A DNA stretch of 64,000 nucleotides from positions 3,348,001 to 3,412,000 of the forward strand of contig NZ_CP022958.1 of assembly GCF_006496635.1 (NCBI RefSeq), in the 5' to 3' direction. This DNA is from Azoarcus sp. DD4 (GTDB lineage: Bacteria; Pseudomonadota; Gammaproteobacteria; Burkholderiales; Rhodocyclaceae). The translations under genes and the position numbers were made by a program. Below the pieces are notes generated by a model, which worked only from the letters and a program-made list of their open reading frames with translations, did not search any database and was not told the origin of the DNA. This document shows positions 48,489 through 57,638 of this stretch, piece by piece; positions within the stretch are counted from its first letter, which is position 1; each line of letters starts with the position of its first letter.

Positions 48489-49748
48489 ATGGCTGCCAGC
48501 GAAACCCTGTTATTCACGCCGATCCGCATCGGCGGGCTGGAACTGCCGGGGCGGCTGTTCAAGACGGCGACGGCGGAAACGCGCGCCTCGGCCGACGGCT
48601 TCGTCACCGACGAACTGGTCGCCTTCTACCGCCTGCTGGCGATGGGCGGCACGCCGCTCATCATCACCGGCAACATCTACGTCAGCCGCCAGGGCAAATC
48701 GGCGCCGCGCCAGGTGGGTGCCGACCACGACGACAAGATCGCCGGTCTGGCGCGGATCACCGAGGCAGTGCACGCCCATGGCGGGCGCATCTTCGCCCAG
48801 CTCAATCATTGTGGACGCCAGGTGGTGCCAGACTTCGTCGGCGCGACGGAGGTCGTCTCGGCCTCGGCGGTCAAGGACCTGCTCACCGGCACCCGGCCGC
48901 GGGCGATGCGTGCCGACGAGATCGCCGCCATCGTCGACCAGTTTGGCGAGGCCGCGCGGCGCTGCCGCGACGCCGGCTTCGACGGCGTGCAGATGCACTC
49001 GGCCAACGGCTACCTGATGAGCCAGTTCCTCACCCCCTACACCAACCGGCGCGACGACGACTACGGCGGCACGCCCGAGCGGCGCACGCGTTTCGCGCGC
49101 GAGGTGCTGGGCGCGATCCGCAGCCGGGTGGGCGCGGACTTCCCGGTCATCATCAAGATGAACGGCGCCGACGCCCTGCCGCTGCGCGACGGTCTGGCGC
49201 CGGCCGAACTGGCCGAAGCGGCACGCATCATGGAGACGGCCGGGGTGGATGCGGTGGAAATCTCGGTCGGCCACTACGAATCCGGCTTCCCGATGGTGCG
49301 CGGCACTTTCGACCTGTGCCTGCGCAACATGATGGCGGGCAGCATGGCCCACCTGCCGCCCGTGCGCCGCACGCTGCTGCGGGTGTTCCGCCCGCTGGTC
49401 GCGTTCGCCAGCAATCTGCTGTGGAAGGGGCGCGAGGGCTTCAACCTCGACTACACGCCGGATTTCAAGGCGCGGCTGACGATACCGGTGATCAGCGTCG
49501 GCGGCTTTCGCACTCGGGCGACGATGGAAGCCGCAATCGCCCGCGGACTGTGCGACGCGGTGTCGGCCGGCCGGCCCTTCCTCGCCGATCCCTTCTTCTA
49601 CCAGCACATCCGCGACGGCACGCCGGGGCCGCACTGCGTGGACTGCAATGCCTGCGTCGGCCACCTGGGCGCCCAGCCAGCGGATTGCTACCACCCGCGG
49701 GTGCGGGCGGAGAAGGATGCGATGCTGGCGGAGCTGGGTTTGGGCTGA
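48489..49748 (+). CDS. NADH:flavin oxidoreductase, Old Yellow Enzyme family
   Basis: A 419-residue FMN TIM-barrel enzyme. OYE features are visible: TPIRIGGLELPGRLFKTATAE, IFAQLNHCGRQ, the phenol-site region FDGVQMHSANGYLMSQFLTPYTNRRDDDYGG, RTRFAREVLGAI and the flavin-phosphate region ISVGGFRT...VSAGRPFLADP. A C-terminal cysteine cluster (HCVDCNACVGHLGAQPADCYHP) resembles that of the longer 2,4-dienoyl-CoA reductase-like members but here ends the protein. The substrate is probably an activated alkene, unknown. It is divergent from a LysR gene that likely controls it. Confidence 0.9.
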   Translation: MAASETLLFTPIRIGGLELPGRLFKTATAETRASADGFVTDELVAFYRLLAMGGTPLIITGNIYVSRQGKSAPRQVGADHDDKIAGLARITEAVHAHGGRIFAQLNHCGRQVVPDFVGATEVVSASAVKDLLTGTRPRAMRADEIAAIVDQFGEAARRCRDAGFDGVQMHSANGYLMSQFLTPYTNRRDDDYGGTPERRTRFAREVLGAIRSRVGADFPVIIKMNGADALPLRDGLAPAELAEAARIMETAGVDAVEISVGHYESGFPMVRGTFDLCLRNMMAGSMAHLPPVRRTLLRVFRPLVAFASNLLWKGREGFNLDYTPDFKARLTIPVISVGGFRTRATMEAAIARGLCDAVSAGRPFLADPFFYQHIRDGTPGPHCVDCNACVGHLGAQPADCYHPRVRAEKDAMLAELGLG

Positions 49749-49765
49749 CGTCCGGCGGCAGCCCG

Positions 49766-50698
49766 TCAATCCAGATCCCAGCCCGGCTCGCCGCCAAATC
49801 GCTCGATCAGGAAGTCGAGCATGGTACGCAGCGACGCCGGTGCATGCCGGCGCGACAGGTAGACGCCCCAGATCGAGAGTTCCGGCGGACTCCAGTCGGG
49901 AAGCAGGCGGACCAGCTGGCCGGCCCGGATCAGCGGACCGACCAGGTAAGTCGGCTGCAGCGCAATGCCTGCGCCCGCCAGCGTGGCCTGGGTGAGGACG
50001 GTGGCTTCATTGGCGCTCAGGTTTCCGCCCACCGCGACGCTGACCCGCTCGTCGCCGCGCAGGAATCGCCACTCGCCCTTGCCGAAGTTGGAGTAGGTGA
50101 GGCAATTGTGGCGCGCGAGATCGCCCGGCGTTTCCGGCCGCCCGCGACGCGCCAGGTAGGCGGGCGACGCGCACACCACCGACCGGCACGGTGCGATCCG
50201 CCGTGCGACCAGGCCAGGATCGAGTTCGCCGGAGATACGCACCGCCAGATCGACCCGGTCTTCGATCAGATTGACGCTGCGATCCACCATCAGCATGTCG
50301 ACCGAGACGGCGGGGTAACGCGCCAGGTAGTCGGTCACCGCCGTCGCCAGATGGGCAATGCCGAAGGACATGCTGGCAGTCATCCGCAGCATGCCCTGCG
50401 GCGCCTGCCCCGGCTGGCCGGATTGGTCGCGCATCTCCTGCGACAGCTCGAGCATCCTGCGGCACTGCGCAAGACAGACGCTGCCGGCGTCGGTAAGCGA
50501 AAGCCGCCGGGTCGAGCGCTGCAGCAGCCGCGCGCCCATCCACGATTCCAGCTCGCCGACATAGCGCGTCACCATCACCCGGCTCATCTCCAGATGTTCG
50601 GCGGCTGCGGTAAAGCTGCCGCGCTGGGCGACCTCGCTGAAAACCTGCATCGCGGTCAATCTATCCACTTGAACACTCTGCGCAACAAAGATGCTCAT
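49766..50698 (-). CDS. LysR-family transcriptional regulator
   Basis: A LysR regulator (310 residues from ATG 50698, 300 from GTG 50668) with VDRLTAMQVFSEVAQRGSFTAAAEHLEMSRVMVTRYVGELESWMG. The GTG start at 50668 would give the N-terminus usual for this subgroup and would leave the palindrome at 50691-50708 upstream; neither start has a strong ribosome site. It is divergent from an MBL-fold hydrolase gene, its probable target. The effector domain has the CrgA-like SPAYLARRGRPETPGDLARHNCL segment. Confidence 0.9.
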   Translation of the reverse strand: MSIFVAQSVQVDRLTAMQVFSEVAQRGSFTAAAEHLEMSRVMVTRYVGELESWMGARLLQRSTRRLSLTDAGSVCLAQCRRMLELSQEMRDQSGQPGQAPQGMLRMTASMSFGIAHLATAVTDYLARYPAVSVDMLMVDRSVNLIEDRVDLAVRISGELDPGLVARRIAPCRSVVCASPAYLARRGRPETPGDLARHNCLTYSNFGKGEWRFLRGDERVSVAVGGNLSANEATVLTQATLAGAGIALQPTYLVGPLIRAGQLVRLLPDWSPPELSIWGVYLSRRHAPASLRTMLDFLIERFGGEPGWDLD

Positions 50699-50708
50699 AT
50701 TTGAGCAT
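50691..50708. promoter_or_regulatory. Inverted repeat ATGCTCA-TATT-TGAGCAT between LysR and MBL genes
   Basis: A perfect 7+7 inverted repeat with a 4-base spacer at 50691-50708 lies in the divergent LysR/MBL region. Its size and its T...A ends fit a LysR operator. It covers the farthest-upstream ATG of the LysR gene, which favours the downstream GTG start or implies strong autorepression. Confidence 0.55.
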
Positions 50709-50767
50709 TTATCCGTTCGTATCCACTACCTATAGTTCGCAGCACCCAACCCACCGAGGAAGAGACC

Positions 50768-51643
50768 ATGAACACGCTGCGCACCATCACCCTGGGCACC
50801 CTGCTGGCGCTGGCCACCATCGGCGGCGCCGTCGCCGACGAATCGCCGCTTCAGCTGAAGGTCTACAACGCCGACGGCAACAGCTTCCACGTCAATTCGG
50901 TGCTGGTCACCGGCAAGGCCGAAGCCATCCTCGTCGATGCGCAATTCACCCGCGCCGACGCGCACCGGCTGGTGGCCGACATCCTGGCCAGCGGCAAGGC
51001 GCTGAAGGCGGTCTACGTCAGCCACGGCGACCCCGATTACTACTTCGGCCTGGAGGTGATCAAGGCCGAGTTTCCCGACGTGAAGGTGTACGCGAGCGAA
51101 CCGACGATTGCCTGGATCCGGAACACGGTCGACAAGAAGCTGGCGTTCTGGGGGCCGAAGCTGGGTTCCAACGCGCCGCGCACGCCCGTCATTCCCGAAC
51201 CGCTGCCCAGGGAAGGGCTGACGCTGGAAGGACAGAAGCTCGACGTGCTGGGGCTGGACAGCGAGTTGCCGAACCGCAGCTTCGTCTGGATTCCGTCGAT
51301 CAAGGCGGTGGTCGGCGGCGTCAATGTGTTCTCCGGCCTGCACCTGTGGACGGCAGACACCCAGACCAAGGCCCAGCGTGCCGCCTGGGGCAAGGCGCTG
51401 GACCGCATCGAAGCCCTGCAGCCGGCCACGGTGATTCCCGGCCACGCCGCGCCGCAGGCAAAGTCCGGCATCGAGGCGGTGCATTACAGCCGTACCTACC
51501 TGCAGCGCTTCGAAAGCGAGCTGGACCGGGCACCGGATTCGGCGGCGGTGATCGAGGCAATGAAGCGCCAGTACCCCGACGCCGGCCTCGACATCGCCCT
51601 GAACATCGGCGCCAAGGTCAACAAGGGCGAAATGAAGTGGTAA
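50768..51643 (+). CDS. Exported MBL-fold metallo-hydrolase
   Basis: A 291-residue secreted metallo-beta-lactamase-fold protein. A signal peptide (MNTLRTITLGTLLALATIGGAVADE) is followed by the MBL core: a first strand region around SVLVTGKAEAILVDAQFTRADAHRLV, the metal-site loop VYVSHGDPDYYFGLE and a downstream PGHAAPQ. The canonical HxHxDH is altered to HGDPDYY, seen in a subgroup of these proteins; metal content and activity are therefore uncertain. Role unknown; the divergent LysR gene probably regulates it. GAGGAAGAG precedes the ATG. Confidence 0.87.
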   Translation: MNTLRTITLGTLLALATIGGAVADESPLQLKVYNADGNSFHVNSVLVTGKAEAILVDAQFTRADAHRLVADILASGKALKAVYVSHGDPDYYFGLEVIKAEFPDVKVYASEPTIAWIRNTVDKKLAFWGPKLGSNAPRTPVIPEPLPREGLTLEGQKLDVLGLDSELPNRSFVWIPSIKAVVGGVNVFSGLHLWTADTQTKAQRAAWGKALDRIEALQPATVIPGHAAPQAKSGIEAVHYSRTYLQRFESELDRAPDSAAVIEAMKRQYPDAGLDIALNIGAKVNKGEMKW

Positions 51644-51675
51644 TCCGGCTCCATCGAACCCGTCGCACTTGAACG

Positions 51676-51718
51676 AAGGCGGATGACATCCCGGCGCAAT
51701 CCGGGATGCATCCGCCTT
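51676..51718. terminator. Strong hairpin between convergent genes
   Basis: AAGGCGGATG (51676-51685) pairs with CATCCGCCTT (51709-51718), with an inner ATCCCGG/CCGGGAT stem. It lies between the stop of the MBL gene (51643) and that of the convergent glycosyltransferase (51741), a good position for a bidirectional terminator, although there is no long T-tract. Confidence 0.7.
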
Positions 51719-51740
51719 CATCCAGCGACCGGTCGTCAGT

Positions 51741-52628
51741 TCATGACACGCCGGACCGGCGCGCGGGCCGTGCCCTGATGCGCAGCTTGCGCGCACCGAA
51801 CAGAACGAATCGCCGCTGCTTTTTCAGCTCGACCAGAAGATCCTGCTGTTTGCCATCCCGGGCAACAAGCTGCTTGATCTCCAGGACGACCGAGTAGGTC
51901 TTCCTGTGCCCTTCCTGATGGCGGCCGAGCTGGCGCTTGAGCTGCTCCATCATGTCGCTGCGGACATCGATGGGGAGCTGATCGACATGTTCACGAAGCA
52001 GGTGCTGTTTGATCCTGATGTAGGACACATTGATCAGATGCTGCGTTTCCCGCTTCTTGATGTCGTGGAATTTCGTTCTTTCACTGTCGTCGTGCGATAT
52101 CGGTTCGACGAAACTGGAGGGATATGCAGCCTCCTTCAATTTCATTTCGTCCGTCAGCCGTAGATAGAGATCGGTATCCTCCCCGCCCCAGCCGCGGAAT
52201 GCCTCGTCATATCCGCCGACCTGCTCGAACGGAATTCTCGGGCAAATGACGGTGCCGAATGTCTCGTTATTCCGCACGCCCCCATCCGGCGCCGCCCGAT
52301 AAAAGCAGCCGGCGGCAAGATGGCTATTCATCCAGTCGAGCCAGCCCGGATTGATTCGTATATCGGCGTCGATAAAACAGATCCAGGGCGTCGTCGAATT
52401 CCTGGCGCCGATGTTCCTGGCACGCGGCAGACAGAATCCCGGATCATCCCCGACGCGTACGACCTTTACATCTGGATAATTGGCCTCGACCCAATCGCCC
52501 GTGTTGTCAGGGCATCCGTAATCCACCACAATGATTTCCGCCGGTGCCTGCTCGACTATCGCAGGTATCGTTTGTCGCAGGTGATGCAGGCGGCCCTTGC
52601 AGGTAATCACGAATGCGATCTGATGCAT
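51741..52628 (-). CDS. Family 2 glycosyltransferase (GT-A)
   Basis: A 295-residue glycosyltransferase starting [27 protein letters not shown]. It has the nucleotide-sugar fold ([21 protein letters not shown]), the DxD-type metal motif in [10 protein letters not shown], and [25 protein letters not shown], typical of galactosyl/chondroitin-type GT2 C-terminal regions. A basic C-terminal tail ends the protein. Base composition is visibly more AT-rich than its neighbours. It is divergent from the UDP-sugar epimerase/decarboxylase, with only 19 bases between starts, and both likely serve surface-polysaccharide synthesis. Confidence 0.88.
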   Translation of the reverse strand: MHQIAFVITCKGRLHHLRQTIPAIVEQAPAEIIVVDYGCPDNTGDWVEANYPDVKVVRVGDDPGFCLPRARNIGARNSTTPWICFIDADIRINPGWLDWMNSHLAAGCFYRAAPDGGVRNNETFGTVICPRIPFEQVGGYDEAFRGWGGEDTDLYLRLTDEMKLKEAAYPSSFVEPISHDDSERTKFHDIKKRETQHLINVSYIRIKQHLLREHVDQLPIDVRSDMMEQLKRQLGRHQEGHRKTYSVVLEIKQLVARDGKQQDLLVELKKQRRFVLFGARKLRIRARPARRSGVS

Positions 52629-52647
52629 GACATCTTCCGGGTTATTT

Positions 52648-53613
52648 ATGCGAATTCTGGTAACTGGCGGAGCCGGATTCATTGGCTCCCATTTGTGTCG
52701 GCGCCTTCTGGCAGACGGGCACGAGGTGCTTTCGGCAGACAATTATTTTACGGGAAGCCGCAAGAACATTCATGACCTGCTGGCCAATCCGAACTTTGAA
52801 GCACTACGCCACGACATCACATTTCCGCTCCATGTCGAGGTCGATCAAATCTATAACTTCGCCTGCCCGGCATCTCCGGTTCATTATCAGTACGACCCGG
52901 TGCAAACCACCAAGACCAGCGTCCACGGCGCCATCAATATGCTGGGACTGGCCAAGAGGACGGGCGCGCGCATTCTGCAGGCATCCACCTCCGAGGTATA
53001 CGGCGACCCGGAAATTCATCCGCAAACGGAAGATTACTGGGGCCGGGTCAATCCGATCGGTCCGCGCAGCTGCTATGACGAAGGCAAGCGCTGCGCCGAG
53101 ACGCTGTTTTTCGATTACTACCGTCAGCACAAGCTCGACATCAAGGTGGTCCGGATCTTCAATACCTACGGCCCCGGCATGCAATTGCACGATGGCCGTG
53201 TCATCAGCAATTTCATTGTCCAGGCTTTGCATGGCGAGGACATTACCCTCTACGGCGACGGCAGCCAGACGCGCTCCTTCTGCTACGTGAGCGATCTGGT
53301 CGACGGCGTGGTCCGGATGATGCAAAGCGGGCCGGGCTTCACCGGGCCGGTGAATCTCGGCAACCCGTCGGAATACACCATCGCCCAGCTCGCCGAAACC
53401 ATCATCCGGCTGTGCGGTTCCAGGTCGAAACTCGCCTTCAAGCCGCTGCCGGAAGACGATCCGCGTCAGCGCCAGCCCGACATCGGCCTGGCACGGAAGA
53501 ACCTCGAGTGGTGGCCGAGCATTCCGCTGGAGGATGGTCTGCGGGAAACAATCGCCTACTTCAGGCGCCTGCTGGATACGCCCCCGAACACCGCGAAAGG
53601 CGCCAACCGGTAG
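52648..53613 (+). CDS. NAD-dependent UDP-glucuronate decarboxylase (UDP-xylose synthase-like SDR)
   Basis: A 321-residue extended SDR. It has the Rossmann motif [54 protein letters not shown] typical of UDP-xylose synthases, the catalytic YxxxK in [11 protein letters not shown], and [26 protein letters not shown]. The expected reaction is UDP-glucuronate to UDP-xylose and carbon dioxide; other UDP-sugar epimerases are less likely given PASP and the length. The start at 52648 is the usual MRILVTGG; an upstream ATG at 52627 overlaps the start codon of the divergent glycosyltransferase. Confidence 0.9.
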   Translation: MRILVTGGAGFIGSHLCRRLLADGHEVLSADNYFTGSRKNIHDLLANPNFEALRHDITFPLHVEVDQIYNFACPASPVHYQYDPVQTTKTSVHGAINMLGLAKRTGARILQASTSEVYGDPEIHPQTEDYWGRVNPIGPRSCYDEGKRCAETLFFDYYRQHKLDIKVVRIFNTYGPGMQLHDGRVISNFIVQALHGEDITLYGDGSQTRSFCYVSDLVDGVVRMMQSGPGFTGPVNLGNPSEYTIAQLAETIIRLCGSRSKLAFKPLPEDDPRQRQPDIGLARKNLEWWPSIPLEDGLRETIAYFRRLLDTPPNTAKGANR

Positions 53614-53864
53614 CGCGAAGCCGCCCGCCTGCGCCTCGACGGCAGCCTGTCTCGACAGACTCCCCGGCGACGGCGGCTCCACGCGCGACCGTATCCGGTG
53701 GCTCACCGGCGGCAATCCCGGCTGACGAGCCAACGGGTCCGGGCGCATCGGGATTCCGTCGCCATCGCATGTCGCCTCCCCAGCGGACGGGAAGCGCCCT
53801 CTATGCGTTTCTGCATAACGCCGCGATATGACATCATGGCCACCTCGGCCACGGAACTCACTCG

Positions 53865-56798
53865 ATGAAACAGGCGCCCCGCTCGTTTACCCATGCATTG
53901 GTGCTGAACGCGACCGGCCTGGTCATCGTGCTGGTAGCTGCCTTCCTGGTCGCCATGGTCTGGCAGGGCGTCAGCAGCACCAGGGAGGCGGAAGAGCGGG
54001 ATGTCGCCCGCGCGCTCGAACGGGCGGTCGAGCGGCTGCAGATCCTGATCCGTGCCGCCGAGATGACGGCCGACTCGGCCGCGCGCGCAGCCGGCAACCC
54101 GACCGTGACCGGGGCGACCCTGCAGGCGGTGCTGGAGAAATCGCTGGCTGCGTTCGAACAGCGGCCGGAGCTGAGCTACCTCGGCATCGCGCTGGCCGAG
54201 CACGGCGAGTACGGCAACCTCGAAAGAACCGCCGACGGCCGGATCCTGCTGTGGCTTCACCCCGGCGCCCGGCCCACCGATCCGGTGACGCGCAACCATC
54301 TCCTGACCGATACCGGGTTCAAACCCCACGAGCAGCGCGACCCGGACGGCTACGATCCGCGCGTGCGTCCGTTCTACCGCGCAGCGCTGGACGCGCCGGT
54401 CGAGGGGCGCTGGCTGCCGGCCTACCAGTGGATCGTCCACGGCGGCGGCAGCACCCCGCTGTGGGGATTCAGCTATGTGAGGCCGCTACGCGACCACGCC
54501 GGCCAGTTGATCGGCGTACTGGACGCCGATCTCGACATCCCGGCGCTCAACCGCTTCCTGGCAGCCATCGCCGCCGAATACGCGGTGGAACTCCAGGTCG
54601 TCGAACTTGGCGGAACGCCGAGCCTGATCGGCGCCCGGCAGGTCGGCAGCGCGCCGCTGCCCGTGCCGGACGAACTGGGCACGCTGATCGGAGGCGGCGT
54701 GGATGGCTTCGTGGGTCGCGTGCAATGGCAGGATGAAGACCGCTGGGCGGCCACCCGCCAACTGACCTTGCCGGGCGGCCCCACCTGGCTGATCGTCGCA
54801 TCGCGCCCCGCGACGCTCATCGACGCGCCGCTGCGCAAGCAGTTGTACCAGGTGGCCGGCATGGGACTGGCGATGCTGCTCGGCCTCGTGCTGATCTCGG
54901 TCCGCATGGCCCGCCGCTTCGGCCGGCCGCTGGCCGAACTGGAGCGCAGCGTCGCCCGTATCGAGCAACTGGACAGCCGCGCTCCGCTGGTCATTCCGCC
55001 CCTCTCCGATGGCTTCCGCGAAACCCGGCGGCTGGGCGAGGCGCTGGGCCGCATGGCCACGGCCTTGCGGCAACGCGAGGAACAGCTCGCCATCCAGAAC
55101 GTGCAACTGCTCGAAGCCAAAGAGCAGCAGCTGGCCTCGCTGGCGCTGAAGGGCGCCGTTTTCGATTCCACCGACACCGCCATCCTCAGCCTGGACCACG
55201 ATCTTGCGGTGATCGAATGGAATGCGGCGGCCGAGCGCCTGTTCGCCCTGCGGCGGGACGAGACCGGCCGCGCCGTCGCCGAAAAGCTGTGCGCGCCCGA
55301 CGGCCCCGCCGACTGGAGCGCGATCCTCGCCCGCACCGAGCCGGGCATCTTCCAGCTGACCGGAGCCCAGGGCGTGTTCGAGGCGGAACTGCGGGTCATC
55401 GCCCTGCATCGGGACGGACGCCCGATCCACACGCTGTTCATCAACGATGTCTCTGCGCGCCGGAACGCCGAGCGGCGGCTGCGGCATCTGGCCACCCACG
55501 ACGCGCTCACCGACCTGCCCAACCGCCACCTGTTGCAGGAGCGCCTCGAACAGGCCATCGCGTGCTCGGACCGGAGCGGCCGGTCGCTCGCCTTGCTGCT
55601 GCTCGACCTCGATCGTTTCAAGATCATCAACGATGCGTATGGACACCCCTTCGGGGACGAGGTGCTCAAGGTGATCGGCGCCCGGCTCGTCTCACTCCTG
55701 CGCCCTAACGACACCGTGGCACGCCACGGCGGCGACCAGTTCCTGATCCTCCTGACCGATCTGCACGACAGCACCGACGCCGACCTCAGCGCGTGCCAGA
55801 TCATCGAGCGCCTCCGCCAGCCCATCACGCTGGAAGGCCGCGAGATCCACCTGTCCGGCAGCATCGGCCTGAGCGTGTTCCCCCAGGACTGCGACACCGC
55901 CGATGCCCTGATCATCAATGCGGACCTGGCGATGTACCGCGCCAAGAGCCTAGGGCGCAACACCTTCCAGGGCTTCACGCAGGAACTGAGCCGGGACACG
56001 CAGCGCCGCGTCAGCCTGGAAACCTGCCTGCGCGGCGCGGCGGCGGCCGGCCAGCTGCAACTGCTCTATCAACCCAAGGTCAGCCTGCAGAGCGGAGCGA
56101 TCGTCGGCTGCGAGGCCTTGTTGCGCTGGCATCATCCCGAACTCGGCATGGTGCCGCCCAGCCATTTCATCCCTGTCGCGGAAGATTCGGGCTTGATCAT
56201 CCCGATCAGCGACTGGGTGTTGCGCACCGCCTGCCTGCAGGCCAAGGCCTGGTCGGATGCGGGCCTGCCGCCGACCACCGTCGCGGTGAACATTTCGGCA
56301 CGCCAGCTGCTGCAACAGGATCTCGCCGCCTGGACGGCGGACATGCTGCGTGAAACCGGGCTCGCCCCGGAACTGCTGGAACTGGAGCTGACCGAAAGCC
56401 TGATCGCCCAGGACGTCGAGAAGATGATCGCCACCTTCGGGCGGCTCAAGGCGGCCGGCGTGAAGCTGTCGATCGACGACTTCGGCACCGGCTACTCCAG
56501 CCTCGCCTACCTGAAGCATTTCCGCGTGGATGCGCTGAAGATCGACCAGTCCTTCGTGCGCAACATGCTCACCCAGACCGAGGATGCGACCATCGTGCGT
56601 GCGGTCATCGCGCTCGCCCACAACCTCAAGTTCAAGGTGATCGCCGAGGGCGTCGAAACGGCCGAGCAATGCGGCCTGCTGCGCGAACACCGCTGCGACG
56701 AGATCCAGGGCTATTACTTCAGCAAACCCGTCTCCGCAGAAGCCTTTGCAGCGCTGCTCCGGCGCGACCTGCGGCTGACTCTGGACAGCGTGCTTTAA
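53865..56798 (+). CDS. Cache-HAMP-like-PAS-GGDEF-EAL c-di-GMP signalling protein
   Basis: A 977-residue membrane signalling protein. It has a TM helix (residues 12-33), a periplasmic Cache region (about 35-320, with GYDPRVRPFYRAAL and GFSYVRPLRDHAGQLIGVLDADLDI), a second TM and HAMP-like segment (about 325-385), a PAS domain (about 425-545), GGDEF (about 550-710) and EAL (about 720-975). The GGDEF signature reads GGDQF (622-626), with glutamine for the catalytic glutamate, so cyclase activity is probably lost. The EAL site looks complete: E750 in CEALLRW, ELTES, DDFGTGYSSL, KIDQSF and AEGVE. It is therefore probably a c-di-GMP phosphodiesterase gated by a periplasmic ligand. Confidence 0.93.
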   Translation: MKQAPRSFTHALVLNATGLVIVLVAAFLVAMVWQGVSSTREAEERDVARALERAVERLQILIRAAEMTADSAARAAGNPTVTGATLQAVLEKSLAAFEQRPELSYLGIALAEHGEYGNLERTADGRILLWLHPGARPTDPVTRNHLLTDTGFKPHEQRDPDGYDPRVRPFYRAALDAPVEGRWLPAYQWIVHGGGSTPLWGFSYVRPLRDHAGQLIGVLDADLDIPALNRFLAAIAAEYAVELQVVELGGTPSLIGARQVGSAPLPVPDELGTLIGGGVDGFVGRVQWQDEDRWAATRQLTLPGGPTWLIVASRPATLIDAPLRKQLYQVAGMGLAMLLGLVLISVRMARRFGRPLAELERSVARIEQLDSRAPLVIPPLSDGFRETRRLGEALGRMATALRQREEQLAIQNVQLLEAKEQQLASLALKGAVFDSTDTAILSLDHDLAVIEWNAAAERLFALRRDETGRAVAEKLCAPDGPADWSAILARTEPGIFQLTGAQGVFEAELRVIALHRDGRPIHTLFINDVSARRNAERRLRHLATHDALTDLPNRHLLQERLEQAIACSDRSGRSLALLLLDLDRFKIINDAYGHPFGDEVLKVIGARLVSLLRPNDTVARHGGDQFLILLTDLHDSTDADLSACQIIERLRQPITLEGREIHLSGSIGLSVFPQDCDTADALIINADLAMYRAKSLGRNTFQGFTQELSRDTQRRVSLETCLRGAAAAGQLQLLYQPKVSLQSGAIVGCEALLRWHHPELGMVPPSHFIPVAEDSGLIIPISDWVLRTACLQAKAWSDAGLPPTTVAVNISARQLLQQDLAAWTADMLRETGLAPELLELELTESLIAQDVEKMIATFGRLKAAGVKLSIDDFGTGYSSLAYLKHFRVDALKIDQSFVRNMLTQTEDATIVRAVIALAHNLKFKVIAEGVETAEQCGLLREHRCDEIQGYYFSKPVSAEAFAALLRRDLRLTLDSVL

Positions 56799-56852
56799 GA
56801 CCTCGCCCGCTCAAACCTCGGCTCGTGGCCGCTGTCAGCTGCGAAGCGCTGG

Positions 56853-57110
56853 CTACTTGAACAGATCGTCCAGCGGATTCGCCTTCGGCGCCGCCTTGGC
56901 CGCCACCCGCTTGCCGGCGAATTCTTCCTCGATGTTGTCGCGGTAATAGCTCCACGCCGAGCCGGAACCCGACAGCCTGCGCCAGACTTCCTCGCCGACT
57001 GCGGCGTATTCGATTGCACTGCCGTCGTCCAGCTCCACCCGCAGCAGGCGCTGGCGCGCGTCGTAGCCGATGGCGCGCAGCTTGCCGGAACTGATGCGTT
57101 TCATCTCCAT
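56853..57110 (-). CDS. KTSC domain-containing small protein
   Basis: An 85-residue protein with the KTSC-type core ISSGKLRAIGYDARQRLLRVELDDGSAIEYAAVGEEVWRRL and SWSYY-like AWSYYRDNI. The KTSC domain is named for lysyl-tRNA synthetase C-terminal relatives and its role is unknown. A Lys/Ala-rich tail (AGKRVAAKAAPKANPLDDLFK) ends the protein. ATG at 57110 follows GGAG by eight bases; a second ATG at 57104 is possible. It is convergent with the EAL gene. Confidence 0.85.
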   Translation of the reverse strand: MEMKRISSGKLRAIGYDARQRLLRVELDDGSAIEYAAVGEEVWRRLSGSGSAWSYYRDNIEEEFAGKRVAAKAAPKANPLDDLFK

Positions 57111-57307
57111 CGTCTCGTCTCCTTCCGCATTCACGCTGTCGATCTCCCGCCCATTGTGCCGGCAACGCGTTCGCCGGCGCATCCCCGCCACGCAATGGCG
57201 GATACCGGACGGTGTAAGGATACGAATCGAACGCCGACTACAGGAACAGCAGCCGGTGTTGCCGGCTGTCCGATCCGATCCACGCACCCTCACCCGGGAG
57301 ATACATC

Positions 57308-57610
57308 ATGAGCAAATCGCTTACCGCCGCTTCCCTCGCCCTGGCCTTCGGCGCCGCCGTGTCCATCGCCGCCGCCCCTGCGCTTGCCCAGGACACGATG
57401 GCCGACAAGGAAAAATGCTACGGCGTCGCCCTCAAGGGCAAGAACGACTGCAAGGCCGGTGCCGGCACCAGCTGCGCCGGTACGTCGAAGGTCGACCATC
57501 AGGGCAACGCCTGGTCGCTGGTCCCGAAAGGCAGCTGCGAGAAGATGGCCTCGTCCACCTCGCCGACCGGCCATGGGCAGCTGATGGAATTCAAGGCAAA
57601 GAAGATGTGA
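57308..57610 (+). CDS. bufA1: BufA1-type periplasmic bufferin (DUF2282), copper-chelating peptide precursor
   Basis: A 100-residue precursor with a Sec signal peptide ([26 protein letters not shown]) and a short mature part with four cysteines (C36 in KCYG, C47 in NDCKAG, C55 in SCAG, C76 in GSCEK). This DUF2282 family is now known as bufferins: secreted RiPP-like copper-binding peptides whose cysteines are converted to thiooxazoles by a MNIO enzyme. The next gene encodes that enzyme (28-base gap). Bufferins protect against excess copper. An ACCCGGGAG site precedes the ATG. Confidence 0.88.
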   Translation: MSKSLTAASLALAFGAAVSIAAAPALAQDTMADKEKCYGVALKGKNDCKAGAGTSCAGTSKVDHQGNAWSLVPKGSCEKMASSTSPTGHGQLMEFKAKKM

Positions 57611-57638
57611 TCTGCTGAAGCGTAACGGAGTGCCTGCC

